DNA from: Mycobacterium sp. E1214
Lineage (GTDB): Bacteria > Actinomycetota > Actinomycetes > Mycobacteriales > Mycobacteriaceae
Assembly: GCF_001666755.1 (NCBI RefSeq)
Contig: NZ_LZJC01000077.1
Location: forward strand, 1-64,000
Reading direction: 5' to 3'
Length of the DNA: 64,000 nucleotides
Shown here one piece after another: positions 38,055 to 45,856 of this stretch (position 1 is the first letter of the stretch; each line of letters begins with the position of its first letter). The notes beneath the pieces were generated by a model that ran no database searches, had not been told where the DNA came from, and was given only the letters and a program-made list of their open reading frames with translations. A program made the translations under genes and the position numbers.

Positions 38055-38227
38055 ACCGCACGTGCCCGCGCGGCGACCGTTGCTGGGCCTTCGTGCGCGA
38101 TTGAGCGCCGCGGCGCGGCGGATCGGCGGCCCGGGCCGGCGGGTGCCCACGGCGCGGCGGTGCCGAGGCCGCGAAACCGCCGACGCGCGACGACGCGGCG
38201 GGCGGCTACCGCGTGCAGCGACGTGAC

Positions 38228-38254
38228 TTGGCGGCTGGGGATCTGTCGTAAAGT
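38228..38254 (+). promoter_or_regulatory. Probable promoter of the cysC-sat operon
   Basis: TTGGCG (38228-38233) and TAAAGT (38249-38254) are separated by 15 bp; the -10 fits TANNNT. The start of transcription would fall in or next to the palindrome at 38257-38269, about 105 bp ahead of cysC. Confidence 0.4.
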
Positions 38255-38256
38255 TA

Positions 38257-38269
38257 GCTGACTGTCAGC
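38257..38269. promoter_or_regulatory. Palindromic operator candidate ahead of cysC
   Basis: GCTGACTGTCAGC is a perfect dyad around a central T. It lies right after the proposed -10, where a repressor would block initiation. The inner ACTGTCAG recurs at 39090-39097, ahead of sat. Confidence 0.45.
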
Positions 38270-38366
38270 GACGCGGCGCCGTCGCCTCGGTGCGCGGTCG
38301 CGGTAGGTCGCGTCACCCCCACGCCCCACCCGATGCCCTGCCCGCGACGGCCACGAGGAGCTAGCA

Positions 38367-39044
38367 ATGTCGAACATCACCTGGCACGAGCACCACATCA
38401 GCCGCGGCAGCCGGGAACAACTGAACGGGCACCGCGGCTGCGTCCTGTGGTTCACCGGGCTCAGCGGGAGCGGCAAGAGCACGGTGGCCAACACGGTCGA
38501 GCAGAAGCTCTACGAGCGCGGGGTGCGCAGTTACCTGCTCGACGGCGACAACGTCCGCTACGGGCTCAACGCCGGCCCGGACACCCTCGAACCGCGCCAC
38601 GGGGCCGAGTTCGCCCGGCGGTTCGGGCTGGGCTTCTCCGCGGAGGATCGCGAGGAGAACATCCGGCGCATCGGCGCGGTCTCGAAGCTGTTCTGCGAGG
38701 CCGGCGTCATCGCGCTGACCGCCTTCATCAGTCCCTACCGGCGCGACCGCGACGCGGTGCGCGAAACCCTCGACGAGGGTGACTTTCAGGAGATCTTCAT
38801 CGACACGCCGATCGAGATCTGCGAAAAGCGCGACCCCAAAGGGCTTTACAAGAAAGCGCGGGCCGGACAGATTAAGGGATTCACGGGCATCGACGACCCG
38901 TACGAAGCTCCCGCGGAGCCGGAGTTGCGGCTCGAGGGCGGCCTCAAGGACGCCGAGACGCTGGCCGACGAAGTGATTGCGCACCTCGAGAAGACCGGCA
39001 TCATCCCGACCGTCGCCGCCGACCGGGACGGCGCCGAGGTCTAG
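38367..39044 (+). CDS. cysC: Adenylylsulfate (APS) kinase, stand-alone
   Basis: A 225-residue kinase that phosphorylates APS to PAPS. The P-loop GLSGSGKST lies at residues 31-39. Other family stretches: [41 protein letters not shown], and [27 protein letters not shown] 38367 has GAGGAG 6 nt upstream. M. tuberculosis has only CysC fused to CysN, so a separate gene paired with a non-CysD ATP sulfurylase is an alternative sulfate-activation route. The next gene, sat, starts 81 bp downstream. The C-terminal ~20 residues beyond the kinase core are unusual but short. Confidence 0.92.
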   Translation: MSNITWHEHHISRGSREQLNGHRGCVLWFTGLSGSGKSTVANTVEQKLYERGVRSYLLDGDNVRYGLNAGPDTLEPRHGAEFARRFGLGFSAEDREENIRRIGAVSKLFCEAGVIALTAFISPYRRDRDAVRETLDEGDFQEIFIDTPIEICEKRDPKGLYKKARAGQIKGFTGIDDPYEAPAEPELRLEGGLKDAETLADEVIAHLEKTGIIPTVAADRDGAEV

Positions 39045-39125
39045 GACCCCTGCGGGCCCTGCAGAAGCGCGGGGCCGGCCGAAAACGTCACTGTCAGAGG
39101 CGAATCGTCGAAACGAGGTCAGCAG

Positions 39126-40391
39126 ATGAGCTATACGGGACACAACGGAAAGCCGATCGTGCAGCGGGTGTCGACCGAGGGCGCGGCCGGCCGGATCGAG
39201 GGCTTGCCGCGAGTTCCGATATCGAAGGCGACGGCGCACGAGGTCATCAGCCTCTCCTACGGGTTCTTCACGCCGCTGACCGGGTTCATGGGCCGCCACG
39301 AGGTGGACAGCACGCTGGACAAACTGCAGCTCCCGGACGGAACGCTGTGGAGCATTCCGATCGTGTTCGACATCTCCGCCGACGACATCGAGAGGCTGGG
39401 CATCACGGAGGGCGCCAGCGTGGTGCTCGACTACCTCGACGCCCCGATCGCGATCTTCGACGTCGCCGAGATCTACGAGTACGACCTGCACAGCCTCGCC
39501 GAAAAGACCTATGGGACAACGGATCCGCGGCATCCCGGGGTGAAGAAGACGCTGGCATATGAGAACCGGTTCGTCGGCGGGGACATCACGCTGATCAACG
39601 AACCGGTCTTCAACGAGCCCTTCAAGAGCTTCTGGCTGACCCCGATCCAGCACCGCGAGGCGGCGCAGCGCAAAGGCTGGCAGCACGTCGTCGCTCACCA
39701 GACCCGCAACGTCCCGCACACGGGTCACGAGGCGCTGATGAAGCAGGCCTGGTTCGCCGCCAACGAGGACTTGCCCGTCGACACGTTGAAGACCGGCGTG
39801 CTCGTTAACGCGATCATGGGGCAGAAAAGGATTGGCGACTACGTCGACGAGGCCATCCTGCTGACCCAAGACGCGCTGCGCACCAGCGGGTACTTCCGCG
39901 AGGACGTGCACATGGTGTCGTTCACCTTGTGGGACATGCGGTATGCCGGCCCTCGGGAGGCCATCTTCCACGCCATCCTGCGGACGAATCTCGGCTGCAC
40001 GCATCACATGTTCGGGCGCGACCACGCCGGGGTCGGCGATTTCTACGGCCCCTACGACGCGCAGAACCTGCTGCAGCAACACCGGGACCAACTCGGTCTC
40101 AAGCCCGTCTTCCTGCGCGAGAACTGGTTCAGCCCGGAGTGTTCCGGCATCGAAAGCTCGGCGCTGTGCGGCTTCGACGAGACGGCCCAGAGTTTCAGCG
40201 GCAGCTTGATCCGAAGCATCCTGACCGACGAGGTGAAGCCGACGCGCATGGTGATGCGGCCCGAGGTTTTCGACGTGGTCATGCAGAGCGCCGCCCAGTA
40301 CGGGCAGGGGTCGCCGTTCGTCGACGAAGAGTATCTGCAGAACCGGCTTCCCATCTTCTACCTGGAGCAATTGGAGGGACGCGACCGATGA
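39126..40391 (+). CDS. sat: Sulfate adenylyltransferase (ATP sulfurylase), Sat type
   Basis: A 421-residue ATP sulfurylase of the monomeric-type Sat/MET3 family, not the CysDN heterodimer; it makes APS from ATP and sulfate. Active-site motifs are intact: QTRN at 192-195, HTGH at 198-201, and GRDHAG at 297-302. Residues near SPECSG and FSGSLIRSIL belong to the family's C-terminal part. No APS kinase domain is fused; cysC supplies it upstream. ATG 39126 has GAGG 8 nt upstream. Its stop overlaps the next start as ATGA. PAPS from this pair could feed sulfotransferases or assimilation. Confidence 0.94.
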   Translation: MSYTGHNGKPIVQRVSTEGAAGRIEGLPRVPISKATAHEVISLSYGFFTPLTGFMGRHEVDSTLDKLQLPDGTLWSIPIVFDISADDIERLGITEGASVVLDYLDAPIAIFDVAEIYEYDLHSLAEKTYGTTDPRHPGVKKTLAYENRFVGGDITLINEPVFNEPFKSFWLTPIQHREAAQRKGWQHVVAHQTRNVPHTGHEALMKQAWFAANEDLPVDTLKTGVLVNAIMGQKRIGDYVDEAILLTQDALRTSGYFREDVHMVSFTLWDMRYAGPREAIFHAILRTNLGCTHHMFGRDHAGVGDFYGPYDAQNLLQQHRDQLGLKPVFLRENWFSPECSGIESSALCGFDETAQSFSGSLIRSILTDEVKPTRMVMRPEVFDVVMQSAAQYGQGSPFVDEEYLQNRLPIFYLEQLEGRDR

Positions 40392-40705
40392 GCACGACCG
40401 ACGCCGCGATCAAGGTCAATGTCTGGATCAACGAGGAGCGGCTGCAGGCGCTGGCGGAGGCGGGGATGGCCGATTCGGCCAGAGAGGCCTTCGCCGGCAT
40501 GAAGCTGCTGGAGATCTACACCACCGAAGAGCAGAAAGACGTTGTGTTGCAGCGATTTCCGGGTGCGAAGTACGACTCGGCCACCACCAAGTCGATCGAG
40601 TTGCTCCCCAAGAAGGCCAAGGACAGGCTGCTGGAGCTGTCCATCGCGCTGCATTCCACCGGGCCCGACGTGGTGGAGCGGTTCCTCGCCGAATCGCAGC
40701 CCTAG
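40388..40705 (+). CDS. Unknown 105-residue protein coupled to sat
   Basis: A soluble-looking protein starting at ATG 40388, overlapping the sat stop by 4 nt (ATGA), so translation is probably coupled. The sequence is charged and helical: KVNVWINEERLQALAEAGMA near the start, a middle LLEIYTTEEQKDVVLQRFPG, and a Lys-rich SIELLPKKAKDRLLELSIAL towards the end. No signal peptide, membrane segment or cysteine is present. I do not recognise the family. The tight coupling suggests a job in sulfate activation or in a complex with Sat/CysC. It converges on the GAP gene with a 2-nt gap. Confidence 0.75.
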   Translation: MSTTDAAIKVNVWINEERLQALAEAGMADSAREAFAGMKLLEIYTTEEQKDVVLQRFPGAKYDSATTKSIELLPKKAKDRLLELSIALHSTGPDVVERFLAESQP

Positions 40706-40707
40706 CG

Positions 40708-41457
40708 CTACAGGCTGATCGCGCCGACCGCGAGCAGGACAGCACCGACCGCGGCCAACAGGCCCGCGACCTCGGTGTCCCGCCGCGACCGTATCCACCG
40801 CTGCAGCGCGGTCATGGTGGCGCGCGTCGCCTCGGGCGTGATGGCGTAGGCGATCAGCGGGATCTCGACGAAGGCGAACGCGACCACGTTGAACACCACC
40901 AGCGCGCCGACCTGGCTGACGACCGCGGCACGCGACGCCAGGATGGCGGCCAGGGCGGCCAGGTAGTCCACCGACGGCAGCGCGATGCCCAGCCCGGCCG
41001 CCGCCGCCACCCAGAGCGAGCGCTCGTTGCGGATCCGGGTTCGCCACGAGGCCAACCGTCCTGGCGCTCCCCCGGAGCCGTCCCGCTCGTCGCCGGCCGG
41101 CGCTGCCCGATCGCGCCGCGATCGCCGCAGGACGCTCGCCCGGCCCGCCAGCACGGCCGCGGCCAGCAGCGCCAGCGCACCGATCATGACCTGCACCCGG
41201 GGCAGCGTGAAGTATGTGGCTGCGGGCAACACGCGCCGAAAGACGAACAGCACCGCCAGGCCGACCGTCGTCCCCATCGCGAAGCCGCCGGACAGGAAGG
41301 CCAGTAACTGCAGCGCCGGCCTGGGCCGGTTGAGCATCAGCACGGTCATGCCGATGCGGAACGGCTCCAGGCTGACGGCGAGGGCCATCACGACGATGGT
41401 GACCAGCACGGCGGACGGGATCAAGGCGCCGGGGCCCGCAATGTCTCGCCCGCGCAG
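40708..41457 (-). CDS. GAP/Sap-family integral membrane protein (LysE-like)
   Basis: A membrane protein of about 249 residues with six predicted helices in two blocks of three, separated by a basic, Arg/Ser/Gly-rich cytoplasmic loop (RRSRRDRAAPAGDERDGSGG). This is the pattern of the Sap 'sulfolipid-1-addressing' / GAP family, members of which assist transport of SL-1 and glycopeptidolipids. It lies 3 kb from the TPP pks, so lipid export is a reasonable inference. Start uncertain: CTG 41457 has a perfect GGAGGT 6 nt upstream; TTG 41424 and GTG 41409 are canonical codons but lack a ribosome site. Confidence 0.75.
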   Translation of the reverse strand: MRGRDIAGPGALIPSAVLVTIVVMALAVSLEPFRIGMTVLMLNRPRPALQLLAFLSGGFAMGTTVGLAVLFVFRRVLPAATYFTLPRVQVMIGALALLAAAVLAGRASVLRRSRRDRAAPAGDERDGSGGAPGRLASWRTRIRNERSLWVAAAAGLGIALPSVDYLAALAAILASRAAVVSQVGALVVFNVVAFAFVEIPLIAYAITPEATRATMTALQRWIRSRRDTEVAGLLAAVGAVLLAVGAISL

Positions 41458-41542
41458 GCGTGGACCTCCCGCACGAGTTGGCGCATGCGGGCCACGTTAC
41501 CGGGGAACGGCCCCGCGGCCGCCGGGGTGGTACGGGGTGTCG

Positions 41543-43138
41543 CTATCGTTGCTGCGCGACCCGCAGGCCCAGCGAAAACAGCAGTCGCACCTCGGGATCG
41601 GCCAGCGACACCGCCAGCAGCCTCTCGATCCGGCGCACCCGGTAGCGCACGGTGTTGGGGTGTACCTGCAGCGACCGCGCGGCCGCGCCGATGTCGCCGA
41701 AGCTGTCCAGGTAGGTGCGCAGCGTCTCGGCCAGCACCGGCTCCTGCGCGCGCAACTGCGCGATCCGCGGGTCGAGCAGTCGGTCCTCGCCGCCGACGAG
41801 CGTCACGATTTCGTCGAGCAGGACGGTGGTGCGCGCCTCGGCCAACGACGTTACCGGCCCGATCGAAACCGGATGGCGCTCAGCGCTGTCCAGCACGCGG
41901 TCGATCTCCACGCGGGCCGCGGCGACCCCGCCCAGGCCGGCGATCGGCGCGGCGATGGCCGCCCGCAGCTGCACGCCCAGCTCGGCGCGCAACGCGCCGA
42001 CCGCCCCCCGCGCCCACGACGCGACCGCGCGGGGCTGCGTCTGCGGCAGCAGCACGTAGATCCGCGACGCCCGCGTGGCCACCTGCGCGTCGTGGCGAAA
42101 CGCGTTGGCGCTCAGCGCGATCACCTCGTCGAGCCGGGCCAGCCGGGGGGTGCTGCCCGTGGCGTCCCAACCGACGAGCGCCGCGGGGCCGTCGGCGCTC
42201 AGGCCCAGGTCGCGCGCGGCGGCGGCGACGTCGTCGGGCGTCACGGGGCCGGCGTCGGTGAGCCCGAGGAGTTGCTGCACGCGGCGCGCCTGCGTCGACG
42301 GGCGGGCCGCCAGGCGCGCCAGGATGCGCCCCGCCAGGACGGCCGCGCCGCGCAGCATCTCCTCGGCGTCGTCGGCCAGCGGCGTCGAACCTTGCTGCAC
42401 CCAGATGGTGCCGGCAAACACCGGGGGTCGCCGGGCGTCGGGCGCCGGCCGGTAGATGCCGACGGCCAGCCGGGGACGCAGCCCCAACTCGGGCCGCTCG
42501 GCGACGCGCACCACCTCGTTGCCCGCCCGCAGCGCGTCGAAGATGCCCCACTGGCCGATCCACTCCAGGTGATCGGGCGGGCCGGCCCGGCCGAGGATGG
42601 ACAGCCGGCGCAGCTCGTCGGCCTCGTCGTTGGACGCCGAGTAGGCCAGCACGTGGGAGCGGGCGTTTTCGATGCTGACCATGCCGTGGATGCGTTCGGC
42701 GAGCGATTGCGCCAACCCGAACAGGTCGGTGCCCGAGTCGTCCACCGCGTCGGCGCGGTCGCGGTGGTGCTCCAGGACGTGGTTGACCAAGTGGTACAGC
42801 CGCTCCCAGCGGGCCCTCGGGTCGACGGCGACGACGGCCGACCCGGCCGCGACGGCGGCGCTGACCAACGCCGCCGACGGTTCCTTGACGAAGACCGCCA
42901 CCGGCACCCGGTCCCGCGCCTGGTCGTCGACCCAGCGCAACCCCTCGGCGTCGCCGACACCCACCAGGAAGAAGACGTCGGCGGAGCTCGCCGCCGCCGC
43001 CAGACCCAGCCGGACGTCGTCGGAATCGATGAACGCCGTCGAGCGCACCGACAGGTCCAGGCCGCGCGGCGCGTCCACCAGGCTGACCAGCGTCGCGTCC
43101 AGCGCGAGCAGCAACTGACCCAGCCCGACACCGGCCAT
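41543..43138 (-). CDS. pruC: PucR-type transcriptional activator of proline catabolism (PruC, Rv1186c-like)
   Basis: A 531-residue PucR/CdaR-type regulator. The C-terminal helix-turn-helix is complete (IGAAARSLQVHPNTVRYRVR, then RIERLLAVSLADP). The middle holds a GGDEF-like/PucR sensor region (ALVGWDATGSTPRLARLDEV ... ARASRIYVLLPQ-type). The N-terminal half is the purine-catabolism-like domain with LDLSVRSTAFIDSDDVRLG. It is divergent from pruA with an 83-bp gap, as Rv1186c is from Rv1187 in M. tuberculosis, where it activates the proline operon. ATG 43138 is used; a copy of the TGTCCGATCG repeat sits 3 bp upstream of this start, consistent with autoregulation. Confidence 0.88.
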   Translation of the reverse strand: MAGVGLGQLLLALDATLVSLVDAPRGLDLSVRSTAFIDSDDVRLGLAAAASSADVFFLVGVGDAEGLRWVDDQARDRVPVAVFVKEPSAALVSAAVAAGSAVVAVDPRARWERLYHLVNHVLEHHRDRADAVDDSGTDLFGLAQSLAERIHGMVSIENARSHVLAYSASNDEADELRRLSILGRAGPPDHLEWIGQWGIFDALRAGNEVVRVAERPELGLRPRLAVGIYRPAPDARRPPVFAGTIWVQQGSTPLADDAEEMLRGAAVLAGRILARLAARPSTQARRVQQLLGLTDAGPVTPDDVAAAARDLGLSADGPAALVGWDATGSTPRLARLDEVIALSANAFRHDAQVATRASRIYVLLPQTQPRAVASWARGAVGALRAELGVQLRAAIAAPIAGLGGVAAARVEIDRVLDSAERHPVSIGPVTSLAEARTTVLLDEIVTLVGGEDRLLDPRIAQLRAQEPVLAETLRTYLDSFGDIGAAARSLQVHPNTVRYRVRRIERLLAVSLADPEVRLLFSLGLRVAQQR

Positions 43139-43140
43139 GC

Positions 43141-43182
43141 TGTCCGATCGTACTACTCTCGCGCGCCAGTCTTGTCCGATCG
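43141..43182. promoter_or_regulatory. Paired TGTCCGATCG sites in the pruC-pruA gap
   Basis: TGTCCGATCG occurs at 43141-43150 and 43173-43182, exactly 32 bp apart (three helical turns), in the same orientation. The core CGATCG is palindromic. Both lie within the 83-bp divergent gap, making them good candidate PruC binding sites. Confidence 0.5.
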
Positions 43183-43221
43183 GCTAAATTCCTGCGCGTC
43201 CGGCGCGAGGACCCTGGCACC

Positions 43222-44853
43222 ATGGACGCGATCACCCAAGTCCCCGTGCCGGGCAACGAGCCCGTTCACGACTACGCCCCGCACTCGCCGGAACGCGCCC
43301 GGCTGCGCGCCGAACTCGCCGCCCTGGCCGACAATCCCCTCGACCTGCCCCACGTGATCGGCGGTAAACACCGGATGGGCGACGGCGATCGCGTCGACGT
43401 CGTGCAGCCACACCGCCACGCCGCCACGCTCGGCACCCTGACCAACGCCGTGGCCGCCGACGCGGCAGCGGCCATCGACGCCGCGACGTCGGCGAAACAC
43501 GATTGGGCCGCAACGCCTTTCGACGAGCGGGCCGCGGTGTTCCTGCGGGCCGCCGACCTGCTGGCCGGGCCGTGGCGCGAAAAGATCGCCGCCGCAACCA
43601 TGCTCGGCCAGTCCAAGTCGGCCTATCAGGCTGAGATCGACTCGCCGTGCGAACAGATCGACTTCTGGCGCTTCAACGTGGCGTTCGCGCGCCAGCTGCT
43701 GGCGCAGCAGCCGATCAGCGGGCCGGGGGAGTGGAACCGCAGCGATTACCGGCCGCTGGACGGGTTCGTGTACGCGATCACCCCGTTCAACTTCACCTCC
43801 ATCGCGGGCAACCTGCCGACGGCGCCGGCGCTGCTGGGCAACACCGTGGTGTGGAAGCCGTCGATCACCCAGACGCTATCGGCCTACCTCACCATGCAAC
43901 TGCTCGAAGCCGCGGGCCTGCCGCCCGGGGTGATCAACCTGGTGACCGGTGACGGCCTCGCGGTCTCCGACGTGGCGCTGGCCGATCCGCGGCTGGCGGG
44001 GATCCACTTCACCGGTTCGACGGCCACCTTCGGCCAGTTGTGGCAACGGGTGGGCGCCAACATCGACCGCTACCAGAGCTATCCGCGACTCGTCGGGGAG
44101 ACCGGCGGCAAGGACTTCGTGCTCGCCCACGCCTCGGCGCGCCCGGAGGTGTTGGCCACGGCCCTGATCCGCGGCGCCTTCGACTACCAGGGGCAGAAGT
44201 GCTCGGCGGCCTCGCGCGCCTTCGTCGCCGAGTCGGTGTGGCGGCGCATGGGCGACGAGTTCCTGGACCAGACGGCGGCGCTGCGCTACGGCGACGTCAC
44301 CGATCTGAGCAATTTCGGCGGCGCGCTGATCGACCGGCGCGCGTACGCCAAGAACGTCGACGCCATCGAACGGGCCAAGGGCGCCGCCCACCTGACCGTC
44401 GCGGTGGGCGGCGAATACGACGACAGCGTCGGGTATTTCGTGCGCCCCACCGTGCTGCTCTCCGACGACCCGACCGACGAGGCGTTCGCCACCGAATACT
44501 TCGGCCCACTGCTGGCGGTGCACGTCTACCCCGACGACGACTACGACCGCATCCTCGAAGTCATCGACACCGGCTCCCGGTACGCGCTGACCGGTGCCGT
44601 CATCGCCGACGACCGCGCGGCCGTGCTGAAAGCCCAGGAGCGGTTGCGGTTCGCGGCCGGCAACTTCTACGTCAACGACAAGCCGACCGGCGCGGTCGTC
44701 GGGCGCCAGCCGTTCGGCGGGTCGCGCGGGTCGGGGACCAACGATAAGGCGGGGTCGGTGCTCAACCTGATGCGCTGGACCTCGGCCCGGACCATCAAGG
44801 AGACGTTCGTGCCCGCGACCCGGCACGGCTACCCGCACATGGACGCCGACTGA
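43222..44853 (+). CDS. pruA: L-glutamate gamma-semialdehyde (P5C) dehydrogenase PruA
   Basis: A 543-residue aldehyde dehydrogenase of the P5C dehydrogenase branch, oxidising P5C to glutamate with NAD+, the second step of proline degradation. The catalytic cysteine is C327 in YQGQKCSAASRAFV; the general base is E293 in LVGETGGKDFVLAHA. The N-terminal part has NPLDLPHVIGGKHRMGDGDR. ATG 43222 is used. Its stop TGA overlaps the pruB start by one base (TGATG), so the two are coupled. Also known as rocA (Rv1187). Confidence 0.95.
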   Translation: MDAITQVPVPGNEPVHDYAPHSPERARLRAELAALADNPLDLPHVIGGKHRMGDGDRVDVVQPHRHAATLGTLTNAVAADAAAAIDAATSAKHDWAATPFDERAAVFLRAADLLAGPWREKIAAATMLGQSKSAYQAEIDSPCEQIDFWRFNVAFARQLLAQQPISGPGEWNRSDYRPLDGFVYAITPFNFTSIAGNLPTAPALLGNTVVWKPSITQTLSAYLTMQLLEAAGLPPGVINLVTGDGLAVSDVALADPRLAGIHFTGSTATFGQLWQRVGANIDRYQSYPRLVGETGGKDFVLAHASARPEVLATALIRGAFDYQGQKCSAASRAFVAESVWRRMGDEFLDQTAALRYGDVTDLSNFGGALIDRRAYAKNVDAIERAKGAAHLTVAVGGEYDDSVGYFVRPTVLLSDDPTDEAFATEYFGPLLAVHVYPDDDYDRILEVIDTGSRYALTGAVIADDRAAVLKAQERLRFAAGNFYVNDKPTGAVVGRQPFGGSRGSGTNDKAGSVLNLMRWTSARTIKETFVPATRHGYPHMDAD

Positions 44854-45815
44854 TGGCCGGCGTGTTCGCCGGCACCCTGCGCCCGGTGATCTTGGCGGCC
44901 GGCCGCGGCGAGGGGTTGCGCCGCGCCGCCGAGCGCCTACCCGCCACCCGCAGGGTGGTGCGCCGGTTCGTCCCGGGCGAGACCGTCGACGCCGCGCTGG
45001 GAACCGCTGCGGCGCTGCGTGATTCGGGTCGCCTGGTCAGCCTCGACTACCTCGGCGAGGACGTCACCGACGTCCGCGACGCCGACGCCGCGGTGCGGGT
45101 CTATCTCGACCTGATCGAGCGCCTCGGGCGCCGCGACGCGCAGCCGGCGGGCGGCGTGCGCCCGTTGGAGGTGTCGGTGAAGCTGTCCGCGCTGGGGCGG
45201 GCGCTGGACCGCGACGGCGCAAAGATCGCGCGGGACAACGCCTTCGCGATCTGCGCGGCGGCGCAACGTGCGGACGTGTGGGTGACCGTGGACGCCGAGG
45301 ACCACACGACCACCGACACCACGCTGTCCATCGTGCGGGAACTGCGCGGGGACTTCGACTGGCTCGGGGTGGTGTTGCAGGCCTACCTGCGGCGCACCCT
45401 CGGCGATTGCGCGGAGTTCGCCGGGACCGGGGCGCGGGTCCGGCTGTGCAAGGGCGCCTACGACGAACCGGCGTCGGTGGCCTACCGGGACGCGGCCGCG
45501 GTCACCGAGTCCTACCTGGCATGCCTGCGGGTGCTGATGGGCGGCGCGGGCTATCCGATGGTGGCCTCGCACGACCCGCAAATCGTCGAGGCGGTTCCGC
45601 GGCTGGCCGGGCAGTTCGGCCGTGGCACAGCCGACTTCGAGTACCAGATGCTCTACGGCATCCGCGACGACGAGCAGCGCCGGCTGGCCGAAGCGGGCAA
45701 CGCCGTGCGGGTCTACGTCCCCTTCGGCGGGCAGTGGTACGGCTACTTCATGCGGCGGCTGGCCGAACGGCCCGCCAACCTCGCGTTCTTCCTGCGCGCG
45801 CTGGCCCATCGGTGA
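44853..45815 (+). CDS. pruB: Proline dehydrogenase PruB
   Basis: A FAD-dependent (beta/alpha)8 proline dehydrogenase of 320 residues, the monofunctional actinobacterial type (Rv1188, 329). It oxidises proline to P5C and passes electrons to the respiratory chain. Family stretches: VSLDYLGEDVTD, SVKLSALG, VTVDAEDHTTTD, LGVVLQAYLRRT, RVRLCKGAYDEPASVAYRD, ASHDPQIVE, and FEYQMLYGIRDDEQRRLAEAG. The C-terminal VYVPFGGQWYGYFMRRLAERP carries the conserved Arg pair binding proline's carboxylate. ATG 44853 overlaps the pruA stop by one base. Confidence 0.93.
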   Translation: MAGVFAGTLRPVILAAGRGEGLRRAAERLPATRRVVRRFVPGETVDAALGTAAALRDSGRLVSLDYLGEDVTDVRDADAAVRVYLDLIERLGRRDAQPAGGVRPLEVSVKLSALGRALDRDGAKIARDNAFAICAAAQRADVWVTVDAEDHTTTDTTLSIVRELRGDFDWLGVVLQAYLRRTLGDCAEFAGTGARVRLCKGAYDEPASVAYRDAAAVTESYLACLRVLMGGAGYPMVASHDPQIVEAVPRLAGQFGRGTADFEYQMLYGIRDDEQRRLAEAGNAVRVYVPFGGQWYGYFMRRLAERPANLAFFLRALAHR

Positions 45816-45856
45816 GCGCGCGGGTCTGGGCCGTCGGGACGCGGTGCGCCGCCACC

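Larger units (their letters stand above)
37920..38366. other. Intergenic region between pks and cysC
   Basis: A stretch of 447 bp with no supported gene on either strand. It holds a palindrome directly after the pks stop (37923-37936), a 13-bp inverted repeat (37981-38054), a plausible promoter (38228-38254), and a 13-bp palindrome (38257-38269) ahead of cysC. Base composition is very GC-rich up to about 38220, then drops around the promoter. Confidence 0.6.
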
